From NCBI GenBank assembly GCA_030248215.1, contig JASANG010000600.1, forward strand, positions 1 through 64,000: DNA of 64,000 nt, read 5' to 3'. Position numbers and translations under genes: made by a program. Positions 1 through 12,484 of the stretch are shown here, one piece after another (the stretch's first letter is position 1; each line of letters begins with the position of its first letter). The stretch is from Enoplolaimus lenunculus (lineage: Eukaryota > Nematoda > Enoplea > Enoplida > Thoracostomopsidae). Under the pieces are notes generated by a model. The model was given only the letters and a program-made list of their open reading frames with translations. It was not told the DNA's origin and did no database searches.

Positions 1-2239
1 GGCAGATTCCTTTACGAAGATCATCAACAGTTGTTGGAGGAACTTCCATGCCCGCGTATCTAGAAATTTTTAACAGAGGGCGAGTTCAACATACGCGAGC
101 GAAAAATTAACCCTAATATTAGTCAGGGCCGGCGTAAGTATAGTCGATGTTTAATAGCTGTATAACTTCGTGGTCCGCGACAAATTTTTTAGTTTACCAA
201 AATGGGACGCGCACGAGTCGAGCGCCCAAACTGGGAAGATTTGGGCGGCGCTATCGCCGGCACTTAGGAATCAGTCACTATACAATGTTGTAATATCGAT
301 CCTGTTGGGGAAACGGCCAGGGTTTACGTGGGTCCCCTTTTGATTAGGCAGTGAGAACTTAATCTTTTGTTGATTTTCAAAAATCTTCAAGCTGAGTTTT
401 CGATAACATTCCAATCAATCAAAGTTAAAAGAATTCCGACCCAAAAATGGCAACACGGAAAACAAAATAAATGTTTTTACCAGTAAAAGAACAATTTATT
501 CCTGATGTAGTTATGGTAACCAATAAAACATCTCATAATATATTAATCGTTCTTATATTTACATTTTTTATTGCATTCGTTTTCATTAACCTAAAAGCAT
601 TGCTAAAGGTATGTTCTCTAATCGAATCTCTCTAGAATAATTAGAGATTTCTTCAAAGTTGGCCACTTTTCTCTGTGATATCATAGAGAAAAGCTATTTC
701 ACTGTCGAGCCAGCCGTAAAGTTCTGTATAATCTGCAATTCTGCAAGCTTAAAGCTGAAACTTGCCCTAGAGTTTTCGTCTAAATTTAACGCAATTCTAC
801 GTTTCAAGTTTGTTTTTGAAGTTATCCCATCGCCGCCAGTCGTCAAAATTTGCTCAAAAATGGTCAGATTTTAGCAAAATTATACATATTTGAACTGCTC
901 ATTCCACCTTGAACTTCAAACTCACTGTTTAAGCCTCAATATATTAATAAAAGTCACCGCCCTTTGAAAAATCATGGACCCGCCAGCGAATGATCATTCT
1001 CAGGGTGTAAACGAACTATAGACACAGATTTTTTACCGGAAACGGATATCCAATCATATATACTTTGATGAATATTTCATAACATATTGCTGCCTTTATA
1101 TTCATAGTGCACCTCGATTGGGTGAGCCAGCGACAGGTCTCTTTGCGGTAAGCCCCCGATTTACCAAACTTTCACAAAATCAATTTCAACTATCTTAAGC
1201 ACCTTTTCGTAGCTATCGCACGCATAATTCGGCACACAAAACCACAAATAATAACAACAATAATGCCCAAAGACATGTCGTGTATTTATAATACATCTTG
1301 GAGACTATAAGGCATAGAAACAGCTTTTAGAATGCTTGGGTATTGTGGATAAGCGCATGCTTTTTACATGGTTGCTGCGACTATCTTGGCCGTGTAAGCC
1401 TGTAGTAGACACACTAGCGGATCCAGAGGGGGCAGGTGGCGTACGCCATATATCAGAATTTTTGGTAATAAAACGGTAACATCGTTAGGGACGTTACAAT
1501 TGTTCACTGAGAAAACTGGTATATTTAGCATACAGTAAAAATTTCGCTTCATAACTTTGGCCTGCGCACCCGATCCCGTCAAAAAATTTTCATTCACCGC
1601 TGAGCAGACGTACCCGGCTACAAAAAGTATGTGCGTCATCAGGTGTTGATTTTTTGAACCAACCATCGCTGAATTTATATGTTTGTCCTAATTTGCATAA
1701 CCTAGAGCTACGTCGAAAAGTGGCAGTGCTATGCTTGCCGCCCCAAAGTCACCCCCAAACGAAGGAACCGTTCACAGTCGTGAACGTGTCCTGAGTCCCC
1801 TCACAAAGTTTTGAAATTCAGAATTCAAGCAGGAAAATTTTATTTTGTATTTTACTAATACCTCGTCCTGTCTGCTAAGAGCGTTTTACTACAATAAATT
1901 TATCTAAAAAAACTTCAGCATTTTGTGACTTAGAGAGCTGTCCCCCTCATTGTAACGTTGGGAAAAGCACTTGGCACACATTTGGCTTGCCAACATAAAT
2001 TAGAGGTAATTTTTGTTTCATTAAGACGAAATAATTCTTTGCTGTTGTAATACTTTCCCGTAGAGTTTTTGAAATTTAAAGATTTCGTCGGTACAAAGGT
2101 ATCAAAATGTTGAAAAGGGTAGACATTCTATATTAGACACCAAAAAATACTGAAAAATCATTGTATTATTGTGACAACGACGCTGAAGCAAATTTGCCTG
2201 TATATTAAAAATCTTTATTTCAAAATCATAAAACGACAA
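1..2239. other. Unassigned sequence
   Basis: AT-rich, no supported exon. Only the group L fragment at 1412-1510 stands out. Confidence 0.5.
1412..1510. repeat. Repeat end, group L (CACTAGCGGATCCAGAGGG)
   Basis: Same end, inverted, at 23596-23680 and 27764-27860. Only one terminus is recognisable in each, so element class is unknown. Confidence 0.55.
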
Positions 2240-2314
2240 AAATACATACACATATATACATAAATATTATATATATATATGTATATAATATATATATGTA
2301 TATGTATATATATC
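2240..2314. repeat. AT/GT-rich microsatellite
   Basis: Interrupted (AT)n and (ATGT)n runs. Confidence 0.85.
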
Positions 2315-2543
2315 GTTAGAATTGTTAAACTAAACTTCCACATTGCGGACAATTGGTATTTTTAAGCATACGCCTGAGCCTAGCAAAGACTCAGGATTCA
2401 ATGTAGCAACAGGTAGGAGAACCGTGAGAACTTGCGAAGGTGAAACTTATAATAGTGGACACAATTGAAGCATTTAATCTTTTTGCAAAATGTTGGTTTT
2501 TAAACCCTGCGCGCCCTTTTACTACACATCTAGATCCTTCAGC

Positions 2544-2695
2544 CAGGCTCGTAAACCAGCTCGCCTTGCTATGAGGGCTAAAAATATTTAAGGAGCGGCA
2601 TACATTGGTTTTACAAACAAGCTTGAGTTGGAAAAATTTTAAGGGGGCGCAAAATATTTCAAGAGGGGGGTCTGAGCCACCCCCCTAAAATGTAA
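2544..2695. mobile_element. hAT-like MITE, group A, 3' end unclear
   Basis: Begins CAGGCTCGTAAACCAG, a variant of the group A terminus CAGGCCCGTAGCCA, and continues with the group A internal order. The right terminus is degraded. Confidence 0.6.
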
Positions 2696-2910
2696 ACTTG
2701 AGCCGTATTTACACGATTCGCAAACGTGAATCATAAATTCTGAGATTAAAAGAATACTCATTGTTTGTGGATTCCTATACTTAGATCCGCCAAACCATAT
2801 AAATAGCTTAACCAGAACCGTAGTCAGTATGTCATGCGATAGGGTTAATAAAATTTAGGTTGGGAATACGGCGATTTTGCAGTATTTACAACTATAAGAC
2901 TTGTAGGTAG

Positions 2911-3067
2911 CGGCTGCAGCAGAGGGCGGGCAAGGGAGGCTCCAACCCACTGGGAAAATATTGGCTCCTACAAAAATCTTCAACCTTGCTTGTAAGTCGT
3001 CGAAACCCTTGTATGCATCTCCTGAAAATTCTTTGCCCCCTTGCAAGATGAGCTAACTACGGGCCTG
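2911..3067. mobile_element. hAT-like MITE, group A
   Basis: Ends in CTACGGGCCTG. Flanked by GTAGGTAG (2903-2910) and GTAGGTGG (3068-3075), an 8-bp target duplication with one change, as expected for hAT elements. Confidence 0.8.
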
Positions 3068-3594
3068 GTAGGTGGGTTCAGTTACCCTGGCCTGGTCCGC
3101 TTTTAGGCATGCAAGAGCGCCAGTGGGACGCATTGTGTAAACCAGCATATTTGTGCTAACAAGCTAAAACCAATGAAACGTGTGTTTAGTTACCGTGACC
3201 GAGAAATAAGCGTTTGGACTCTATAAAAGGATTCAATTTCTTTAAACACACGGTTGAATGTTCGTTAATAAAACCAACAAAACGAAAATTATCCTAGCTT
3301 TAGAGTTATAATAGTGCAATAACAATTTAAAGATATTTCTATTATAAAAGTTTAGTAAAATTCCTAAAAATAAATCTACAAAGACCCTTTAAAACGGTGA
3401 TTTTAATGACAGAAACATTAACGAACCAATGTGAACAATTGCTGTGTGCTGCATGCCTATAAAAATTGGCCTTTTTGCGTAGTGCAAGCCAAATAAGTAA
3501 CTACAAAGAGATGTAGAAATAAATTGTGTCCAGAAAAAACAAGTAACTTTAGGTTTAACTAATACACACGCGTTTTAGCCTGTAGCTGCATTTT

Positions 3595-3687
3595 AAACCT
3601 TGCTCGTAAGTCAAGAAAAACGCTTGTATGCCCATCTTGAAAAAAAAATTTAGCCCCCCTAGCAAGGTGAGCTAGCTACCTGGCCTG
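3595..3687. mobile_element. hAT-like MITE, group A, truncated
   Basis: Right half only: the CTTGCTCGTAAGTCAAG core through AGCAAGGTGAGCTAGCTA to GGCCTG. Confidence 0.65.
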
Positions 3688-3729
3688 ATTCTAATCCCGT
3701 TATAACAAAACCAGAGTGTAAACAAACAC

Positions 3730-3873
3730 TGGACGCGTAGCCAAGGGGGAGGGGCCAGGGGGGGCTCAAGCCCCATGGAAAAATTTTGCCCCCCTAGAAG
3801 ATTTTTAATCTTGCTTGTAAGTTATTGAAAACCCTTGAATGCCCCTCCTGAAAAATTTCTGGCTACAGGCCTG
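3730..3873. mobile_element. hAT-like MITE, group A
   Basis: Inverted ends CGTAGCCA and TGGCTACAGGCCTG. Target duplication ACAAACAC/ACAAACGC. Confidence 0.8.
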
Positions 3874-4848
3874 ACAAACGCTAAAAATAATGGAAACTGA
3901 CACAGATTCTTTTACAAGAAACGAATATCCGGTTACTAAAATTGCAAACATCCCATACCAGGTGTGTGTTTAAACATTAATAAACCCAAATGCAAAAGAA
4001 CCAACAACTTTCAAAACAATATATTTATTTACATAGAATTAAAATTAGCTATATTCCAAAAGGCTTCTGCTAGTAGAAATATACGAATGTATTAACAATA
4101 CAGAATATATCAGCTCCAGAAGACTACAAAAAAGTCACTTTTCACCAATCCGTAATCGTTCCGTAAAGGTCCAAAGCCTTGTACATAGCTTTATATCCCC
4201 CGAACCGCGAATCCTGGTTGAGTTATACACTGGCGTGTTAAGAAATTTGAACCAATTTTAATTATATGCCAAAGTCACGAACTTGATTTCTATACAGAGT
4301 TGTTTGGTTAAAATAAATTATTTTTTTGCTGAGTTCAAGTTCTGTCTAATTATATTCACTATGTGGCGTCACCGGTTGACGCTAGCTTTTGCGTGACTTG
4401 TCAGCGTCATTTTACTCTGTTCTTATCGATATTCAAAAATATGTTCATAAAATAGAGGAAATTGCATTCTGAATATAGAACGCCAGACAAACCTGATCTG
4501 TACAACAATTTAAATAGCTTGTGTCGAGTGTTAAATAGAAATAAAGATTGAGAAATGTAAGCAATATTCAACGGTGTCTCGATGGCTGGGTTCAATGAAG
4601 TCTTGTGCAGTTTCCAGCCACAGGCTTAGGTTTAGGAAAACGCTTTTACTTAAACAAGCCTAAGTGTTCATTTAAGTTAGTATTACTCCAAACAATTGCT
4701 TGAGCCTAAGTCCTAACCTCAGGCTCTGGTTAAAGAGGTCATTGAGGCCGCAATTTCAGAGCCCCCCGTTTCATAGGGCTTGTGAGAACAAAAACACTCA
4801 ACAAATCGTTGAAGCCTAAGCTTATAACGAGTACTTATATGTATTATG

Positions 4849-5223
4849 CAGGGTACAACCGGAGGTCTGCCTCCGGCTCCGGCTGCGGCAAAAAATCGGC
4901 CTCCGGCTCCGGCTCAGGTAGAATTTTTCCGGAGGTTCCGGCAATTTTGGCAGTAAAATTTTGCATAATTTTCCTAAATTTATCTGTTTAGCGCGTTTCG
5001 ATTGAATTTTGTCACAATTTTCACAAAAGAATTTCCGAAATTTGGCAGAAAATTAGCGTGAAACCAAACAACTTAACAACATTTTGCAGATATTGGCTAA
5101 AATTAACTATTATTAACCATCACTTTTACTGCTTAATTTTGCCTCACCTCCGGCTCCGGTAAGTTTCGTTGACCTCCGCCTCCGGCTCCGGCTACGGTAT
5201 TTTTCACCTCCGGTTGCACCCTG
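4849..5223. mobile_element. hAT-like MITE, group C, intact and young
   Basis: Termini CAGGGTACAACCGGAGGT and ACCTCCGGTTGCACCCTG, flanked by a perfect 8-bp duplication GTATTATG (4841-4848, 5224-5231). Both ends carry CCGGCT arrays; the AT-rich middle has no coding capacity. The perfect duplication suggests a recent insertion. Confidence 0.9.
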
Positions 5224-6460
5224 GTATTATGAGAGTCCGGTTAAGAGATATTTGAAAGTGTACAACAGCAGGAGAATGTACCACCCAGCCTTCTTTTAAA
5301 TAACTAAAAATTCACTTCAATTTCATTCCAGGAAGCTTGACTTGTCAACTTATGTCTAAATATCTACAAATCAAGTTGAAAACGTCAGTATTTAGTTAAC
5401 CATTTCTCAAATAAATATTTCCTAAGTACGTATACGAACTCATTGCTGCCAATATTATTGTACACCTGTAACCGTTGATTAAGCATATTCTTAAGCCTAT
5501 GCGTTGAATAATGTAAACCTATGCCGAAATCTAAGCAAAATGTATGCTGTAAAATCTGAACATAGTGTTTCGTAGTGCCATCAAAAACAAAGCGGCCCTA
5601 AAACTGGGCCCATGTTGCTGTTATAAATTGCTCAAAATCGACTCTATGTGACAGAGTGTTAATAGAAGCTCAGTTTGGTAAATAAAATTTTTTGAAAAAT
5701 CATTGTTAAATTAACTCTTACAGTAAACGGTATTCGTTGATTTGTTGCAGAACACAAGGTATATGGAACGCAAAACATAGAAAAGATGAAATAGGAACAA
5801 AAACAGGTGCTGTGAAACCCGATGGAAAATTATTGACCTGTATTCCCCCTCTTTATTCGGGTCAAAACTGTTCTTCAATCTTGAATCCTGAAATATGTTA
5901 GTATTACTTTTAAGGCTGTCCCCCGGTTTCTGGCGGGTCTGTAAAAGTTTAGTTTTAGATTCCAGACACACATTTTTTACTTAGGCTTAAGAATACACGA
6001 TTTACAACGCCTAGGTTTACGCTTAGGAATACGTTTAATCTACTGGTATGGATCTAGAAGTAACATTGGGTATAATTATTTTTATGACTTGCGATGCCTG
6101 CACGTCGCAATTGTCGTTGTTTACTAGCTTGGGTACATGAATTTTAAAACTAATTCGTTTGATCATTGAACGTTCCATTCAAATATGAAACAATTTTTTG
6201 CAATTTGTCGTTGAAATTCTTCAATTATAAATCCAGTTGGGCTTAAAATGACATTTGCTTACATCAACTTAATCAACAGCTGATTTGAGTGGATATAGCA
6301 AAAAACTAAAAAATGGTACTTAGCATCGTTTAAAGTGTCGAAGTGTCCTTTAAGTATTTCAAAAATGATTCAGGTGCTACAGTTGCATGGAGTATCCCGT
6401 AAGCAATGGGTTAGGCTTAGGCTTAGGTTACGGTTTAGACTCAGAGTTCGTATTTTACAC
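5224..6460. other. Unassigned sequence with TTAGGC remnants
   Basis: An old group B-like copy is recognisable at about 5452-5614, ending CTGGGCCCATGTTGC. Short TTAGGC runs lie at 5980-6040 and 6405-6450. No gene seen. Confidence 0.45.
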
Positions 6461-6564
6461 TTAGGGTTGCGCTATGCTTGTCTTACAGCGCCGTTCGTCC
6501 TCCGCACAGCGCCGTCCGTCACCGTGTGTCACGGTGTGGTATCGTACGCGCATTACTTACATAC
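6461..6564. mobile_element. Group H MITE, left part
   Basis: TTAGGGTTGCGCTATGC start and a CCGTCCGT-type interior, cut by the start of the group C element at 6565. Confidence 0.65.
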
Positions 6565-6888
6565 CAGGGTACAACCGGTCTGAATCCGGCTCCGGCTCCG
6601 GCAGAAAATCGGCCTCCTGCCCCGGCTCCAGTAAAATTTTTGCCGGAGGTTCCGGCAATTTTGGTAGTAAAATTTTGCATAATTTTCTAAAATTTATCAG
6701 CTTGAACGCGTTTTGTTTTACTTTTGTCGCAATTTTCAGGAAAGAATTTCCGAAAATTTGCAGATAATTAGCGTAAAACCTAACAAATTAACAGCATATT
6801 GCAGATATTACCTAAAATTAACTAGTTAACCATCATCGTTACTACCTAATTTCGCCTCACCTCCGCCTCCGGCAAGTTTTGTTGACCG
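6565..6888. mobile_element. hAT-like MITE, group C, 3' truncated
   Basis: Starts CAGGGTACAACCGG and follows the 4.85 kb copy through the internal region and CACCTCCGCCTCCGG, then stops. Its start abuts the right edge of a group H fragment, so it probably inserted into it. Confidence 0.8.
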
Positions 6889-7298
6889 CTTAAGATGTAG
6901 GTTTACATTTAGTGTTTTGAATCTGTTACATACATGGGCAGGGTAGAATTTTCCTTGGCATGATGATGTGTGCAAGTAAGCTGTATAAATTGCCAACAAA
7001 ATTTGTCAAAGGTAACGTCAATATACCAAGACTAAATACTGAAAATATGCCTTGAGTGAAATTGATGCTAGAAAGCATATGTACTGCATTACAAGCCAAA
7101 ATGAAATTATTGAACTCTGCAATAAAAGGATAGAAGTTTGCACAAGTTCACTGAATTCCATCAACAGGTACGAACTTAGGGTCTTTTGAAATCCAATTTA
7201 TCCTACGAGATAAAACTATAAATTGTTTCGCCGAATCTCCCTGTTTAAAATTCTTCAAAGGCAAGTAAACATTAAACTACTGAACTCAGCGCAAATAT

Positions 7299-7475
7299 GG
7301 TACCGTTCCAAACCGTTTTTCTAATTATTTTCCCTGCTGTCTTGAATCGTGTGCTCAACAGACTACAATAGTGACCTCGACAACAAAACCGAAAAGTGAC
7401 CATAACACAAAATCAAACTTTGCCAAATGACCAAATCAGGATTAGTTTGGCAATGACCGTGGTGAAGGCGTAAAT
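7299..7475 (+). pseudogene. Diverged copy of the 11.1-11.3 kb coding-like tract
   Basis: Shares blocks such as CTGTCTTGA, TGCTCA-CAG and the GGCA-TGA-G-TG-TGAAGGC stretch, in the same order, with 11100-11260. The corresponding frame is not open. It is an old duplicate of an unrecognised sequence. Confidence 0.35.
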
Positions 7476-7532
7476 TTTTAGGTGGCAAGAAAATATTCTA
7501 ACACAGAAGAACCTATTATTCACTATGTGTGT

Positions 7533-7729
7533 GGCCAACGTTACTTTAAGGGGCGTAACAGTAGATCAAGCGTATTCCTAAGCCTAAGCCTAAGCCTAAG
7601 CGTTGCAAGAATGTGTTAAGCCTAAGCCTAAGCCTATGCCTAAGCCTAAGCAAAAATGTAATCTACAATGTAAACTACTCTTTTATAGACTCACCAGTAA
7701 CCTGGACGCCACTTAAAGTAACGTGGGCC
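7533..7729. mobile_element. hAT-like MITE with TTAGGC arrays, group B
   Basis: Ends GGCCAACGTTACTTTAAG and CTTAAAGTAACGTGGGCC, two GCCTAA arrays inside. Duplication ATGTGTGT/GTGAGTGT with two changes. Confidence 0.8.
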
Positions 7730-7947
7730 GTGAGTGTTTACCAGTTGATTTCACAGGATACCATCGTATTTTAATATAATGTTAATTGCAGTTGTGAATT
7801 AATATGTACTCATGATATTTGCAAAGATAAATGTTGTTTTGCAGTTAGCATATTTTCTACTTAAACCAGTAAATTAAAGCATAAAAGAAAATACGGAACA
7901 CAAGTGTACACAGAACAATTCATTTCAGGCATTTCTTCTCAATATCC

Positions 7948-8161
7948 GGCCAATGTAAAGATCAGAGAAGACACACTTTTCTGTGGGACTAGAAAAGAGT
8001 AAGCTTAAGTTTTAGACCAATTTCTTTGCTTACCTTAGGCTTAGGATTTGGCTTACGCTTAGACATATGCTCATTCTTACGCTTAGGCTTAGGCTTAGGC
8101 TTAGGCTTAGGCTTAGGAATATGCTTATAATACTGTTCCGATCCTGTTCTTTACATTGGCC
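7948..8161. mobile_element. hAT-like MITE with TTAGGC array, group B
   Basis: GGCCAATGTAAAGATCAG start, TTTACATTGGCC end, and about six perfect tandem TTAGGC units near 8080-8117. Target duplication CAATATCC/CAATATTC. Confidence 0.88.
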
Positions 8162-8989
8162 CAATATTCTATGGCAAACAAATATAGATTTCAATTATAT
8201 TTCTAAGATAATTCTCACCAATCTAAATCTCCCTACGCCACTATATTCATTACATTAATAAAGTTTTTTAAGTTTTAAAATTGAGCCAAAACGAAATTGT
8301 TTACTTGTTATTGTTTATCTGTTTCCAGCGACACTCTGACATTCGACCCGCCTCAACAAAACATCGCTGAAATGTTGACAAATAGAACCAGTTGAGCCAC
8401 AAGTTAGGTTGTATAGCAAGCAAATGCCGACATCAACATGCCGAATAAACCAAAACTTACAAATATGCTTCTGAGGTTTAAAAACAAACCATTCGCAAAA
8501 TGTCACATATTCTTTGCAATTTCGACAAACAGTAAAATACTGTTAACTTTGATATATTGGGCAAAATTATACTCAAACGCTTGTAAACAGTGAATTTTTT
8601 AATCGTGTGAAATGAATTTAAATAGGTTAGCAAGTAGCTAGGATTTCGGCAAAAAAGGCGTAGAATCTACCAAATTTCAAAAAGAAAAATTTCTTGCGTT
8701 ACCACCTACTGAAAATTTTTAAAATCCCCTGAACAGAAGCAAAGCGAATGTTGACTCCTAAACGCCCAGCAGAGCTTTTGTAACCGGATGTTTGTTTCTG
8801 TTCCTTTCATGAAATAACAATGCACAATATTTGTATTGTCGCTATTTTTAATATTTCTTCGCGTTCGGCCGGCTTAGCAGAAAACAACGGCCCAGTACGA
8901 TTAAAAAGACCTATACACAAACCAATCAATAGCTGCAATTGGCAGCGAAAGTTATGGAGTTAAAATGGTGTTAAAATTCATAAAATAAA

Positions 8990-9175
8990 GGACCATGTAA
9001 AGATCAGAGGCGGAAAGTTTTCTGTGACACTGCAATAGAGAAGCTGAAGCTATAGACTAATTTTTTTGCTTGGCTTAGGCTTAGCCTTAGGCTTAGACAT
9101 ATGCTCATTCTTACGCTTAGACTTTAGGCTTAGACTTAGGCATAAGCTTATAATACTGTTCTGCCCCTAAGTAAC
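8990..9175. mobile_element. Group B TTAGGC MITE, right end degraded
   Basis: GGACCATGTAAAGATCAGAG start, GCTTAGGCTTAGCC interior, CTGTTCTGCCCCTAAGTAACATT end. Confidence 0.75.
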
Positions 9176-9720
9176 ATTAAATAGAGCAAAATCATAATGT
9201 ACGATGACAGAATCGTTACAAAGTGCCAAAAAATTACAGATATTGCCAGCAAAACCAATGCCGAAAATTTTACAATAGCCGGTGGTCAAGTTTCTGCAGG
9301 AGACGAAAAACCTCAAAGTTTAGCTTGTTTTATTGACCACTAAACGTCGTAGCGCAACCGGAGAACTTGCGTCTGGTTCTGGCTGAAAATATCGACCTAC
9401 TGTGTAACAGATTTGTATTTGGCTTCAACATAGCAAGGGTATATACATACCGTCGTGTCCGGAGAAACATCTGCAAACGGTTTGTTCAAATACAGTTTTG
9501 GGAAATTAGAAATATTTGAAATTTTTAAAGTAATGGTTGAGTTTTGTAATCTTATTGGTAAAATTTTCACACATTTTGATTGTATCGGCTTGAGCAACCC
9601 CTTAGACTATAGACTATCGCGTTACCTGAATTTGTAGAACAATTTTGCCATGTAAGCTCACTTAATTAAATATTTCCAAGTTGGTTTCTTGTTTCAAAAA
9701 TTATAAATGAAATACAATAA

Positions 9721-9980
9721 AGCCCTATCTACACGCGCAAGTTTTTACTGCGAGAACTTGCAGCTGCAACTTGCATTTGCCAGTTTTGTCCAAAATAGAG
9801 TTTAGAAATAATTCATTAATTATTATAGCTAGGAATTTAGTTCACATGTGTGAACAACCGTGCAAGTTCACGGAATTTATTGTAGCCGCTCTATCATTGG
9901 CTTACGAAAAAATGCAAGTTCTGTGTGCAATTTGCAGCTGCAAGTTCTCGCAGTAAAAACTTGTGCGTGTGAATAAGGCT
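9721..9980. mobile_element. Harbinger-like palindromic MITE
   Basis: Long inverted ends of about 55 bp (AGCCCTATCTACACGCG versus AGCCTTATTCACACGCA), both continuing CAAGTTTTTACTGCGAGAAC. Flanked by TAA on both sides. A 3-bp TAA/TTA duplication points to PIF/Harbinger. Confidence 0.75.
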
Positions 9981-10464
9981 TAAGTGAAAGTCTTTTTTCA
10001 TTACAGCAGCCGTGAACCGATTTTTATTGCGTTTACTCCCTGGTTATTACTGATTTAGTTACCGAACGCATAAAGCATCTTCACATTTTTTCATTGAACA
10101 TTCCGCTGAAAAAATAAAAATAATTTTGAAGATTAAAAATATTGTTTAGGAATTTGGTTGCTGCAAATATTAGGTTAAATAAAGCAGATAAATTGTGTTA
10201 TGTGAATTCTTTAAATATGCAGTAAAACCGGTGTGAATTGGAATGCAAAAATTAGCATTTATACTAAACTAAATATTCTGTAGTATACGTTTCAGTCCCA
10301 TAAAATGAAAAGCGTGTGCATACTAACGATTTCATGGACGTTTTTCTGTACTATAAAGTTTCGTCAAGTTCCAAGTTTTAGCGTAAATTTTTCTTTAATT
10401 ATAAACACTGTAGGCAGTGCTGTGGTTAGCACTTCTCATACCAAGCGTCTAAGGATGAGGCTAC

Positions 10465-10689
10465 TTAGGGTTGCACTATACTTGTCGTACGGCACCGTCC
10501 ATTAACGTCCGGGACCCGTTCGGTGCCGTCCGTTACCGTCCGGCGCCGTGCGTCTCCGTGCGGTATCGTGCGCGAATTACTCACGTACGATACCGTAGGG
10601 TAATGTACGGTAACGCACGATGACTGACGGCCCCGGTACCTGGGCGACGGACGGCATTAAAATGATATGAAGATATAGCGCAATCCTAA
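10465..10689. mobile_element. Palindromic MITE, group H, with CCGTCCGT interior
   Basis: Ends TTAGGGTTGCACTATA and TATAGCGCAATCCTAA. The GC-rich interior is made of CCGTCCG/GTACG units on both strands. Class unknown. Confidence 0.7.
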
Positions 10690-10800
10690 AAGGACCGCTA
10701 GCTAAAGTCCATTCAAAAGTTTTCCGTGTTGACTACTGCAAAAGTTAGTTTGTCTAGTTTCTTTCGTTAAAAGTCAAACGAGTTACTTCTATAATGCTAG

Positions 10801-10851
10801 AAACCGGCTTTGAATTCGGTTCTTTCGCCTCCGGTTGCACCCTGCTCAGAG
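10801..10851. mobile_element. Group C MITE right-end fragment
   Basis: CGCCTCCGGTTGCACCCTG terminus with a short stretch of internal sequence. Confidence 0.6.
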
Positions 10852-10910
10852 ACCAAAAATGGTATAAAATAATACCTGTGAAATTGTAGTAGCTGCATGT
10901 TTGAAATTCA

Positions 10911-11051
10911 GGCTCATGTAAAGATCAGGGACTAGACATTCATCTACGGGACTGCAATGAGTAAGCTTAAATTTTAGATATACTTTTTGCTTAGGCTTAG
11001 GCTTAGAAATATGCTTGTACTACTGTTACAGACCTGTTCTATACGTTGGCC
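10911..11051. mobile_element. Group B TTAGGC MITE
   Basis: GGCTCATGTAAAGATCAG start, ATACGTTGGCC end. Duplication GAAATTCA/AAAATTCT. Confidence 0.8.
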
Positions 11052-11166
11052 AAAATTCTTCAAATCAAATAATTATTTAATTACCGCACTGAGCACAGGT
11101 ATGGTATGGTTCCGATGCATTTTGGTGCACATTCTACCTACTGTCTTGATTCTTCTTGCTCATCAG

Positions 11167-11317
11167 CCTGGACAAGCAGTCTCGACTCCGTCAGCTAAAA
11201 GTAACCTTATTACAAAACCACATCATAACAAATGGCGAAGTCAGCATTACTTTGGCAGTGAAGGCACTCGTGGCCGAAACATTTACGCTGACAGTCGAAT
11301 TAAACGAAATGGTTACG
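11167..11317 (+). CDS. Candidate internal exon, unrecognised
   Basis: Bounded by acceptor CTCATCAG and a strong donor GTAAGA, one frame reads as an even, coding-like peptide beginning LDKQSRLRQLK and including ITLAVKALVAETFTLT. A diverged relative of the same DNA lies at about 7300-7475. This may therefore be a duplicated gene fragment or a repeat rather than an active exon. No partner exon was found. Confidence 0.3.
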
Positions 11318-11872
11318 GTAAGATCTCACAGGGTTCACTTGTTACAACGAGAACAGAAATTTCATGTGAAGCCGAGCAAAATTAGACTAGGCTAATGTGA
11401 AATCGCGCTTTGAGCCATTCATGAATAAAACTAATATTTATCCAAACAAATTGAAACATTCACTTTTTTAATACGAGATTCAGTAACAACTCTAAAGTTA
11501 CGAATATATGTCCGTACACAACCACTTCGACTCATTATTAAAGTTTTTATATGAATATTTTCAATTTCATCTAAAATATAACTGTGCTGGAATTCGAACA
11601 CCGAAGATTGAAGTCTGAAAATGTGTAGTATTGAAACATAGGGGGCATCTTAGCAGAAACAAACTGCTAAACTGAAAGAAGGGTTATTTAAGGAAAAAAT
11701 AACCGTTAGAATGAACCTTTGAGGTACTAACATTGCGTTAGTGCATTCCCTCCTCATTCGAAAATGCAAGTAAGATAACTCGATATACTAACGCGGCAAT
11801 TAACATTTACAACATGAAAAGAGACGCAAGCGGAGTAGGTGCAAGTGAAGAAGTACCGCGTTCATTGCTCAA

Positions 11873-11946
11873 TTTTGTTTTACCTCCAGTTCCGGCAGAA
11901 TTTGTTAACCTCCGGTTCCGGCGTTTTTTTCACTTCCGGGTTGCAA
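11873..11946. mobile_element. Group C MITE right-end fragment
   Basis: TTTTACCTCCAGTTCCGGCAG, then ACCTCCGGTTCCGGC, then CACTTCCGGGTTGCAA. Confidence 0.6.
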
Positions 11947-12046
11947 TCAGTGATTTATGAATATGACTCAGAAATATGTCATTTCTTTGTTGCTCAACTC
12001 AATACCCGTTCAATTACTGCCATAATGTATATATATTTTTCACGAA

Positions 12047-12484
12047 TACTGTAGTGACCATAATAAGAGGGGGGTAATAAGAGGTGGGTTCCTATTTTGA
12101 GTCCAATTACTACGAGTCCGTATCCCTAAAAGAGTCTGTAAGTGCATAGAGTCCCTAAACCCAAATACAGTACATAAATGTCAATTATCCCTGATTGTAA
12201 CGTATAAATGACTCCAGGACCAATTAAAATTGAGTTCGAAACGTTACAGTGTACTTAAGTTTTGAAAGTAAATTCCTAAGTATAATGTTGCTTTATCGCT
12301 CAAGCTATTGACACAAGACAAATAATAAACGTTTAATTCAACGGATATAGTAGCAATACCGGATATATCAGTAACGAAGGGCGAGTTAAAAATAAATAAC
12401 TGTCCGTAACCGAATAACAGAGGAGTACCCTCTGGAGAGGCCAAATAAATATCATTCCCACCACTTATTCGGGTCACTACAGTA
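12047..12484. mobile_element. Tc1/mariner-like MITE, group E
   Basis: 438 bp with ends TACTGTAGTGACC and GGTCACTACAGTA, placing TA at both borders, and further inverted AATAAGAGGGG/CTTATTCGGG sequence. The class is inferred from the TA duplication. Confidence 0.75.

Noticed and set aside
1364-1666. 100-residue minus frame
   Set aside because: It includes the group L repeat end and lacks coding character or splice signals.
8067-8258. Open frame rich in Leu-Arg repeats, and similar ones at 6335, 10987, 54877, 55032 and 57975
   Set aside because: These are translations of TTAGGC/GCCTAA arrays in MITEs, which happen to lack stops in some frames.
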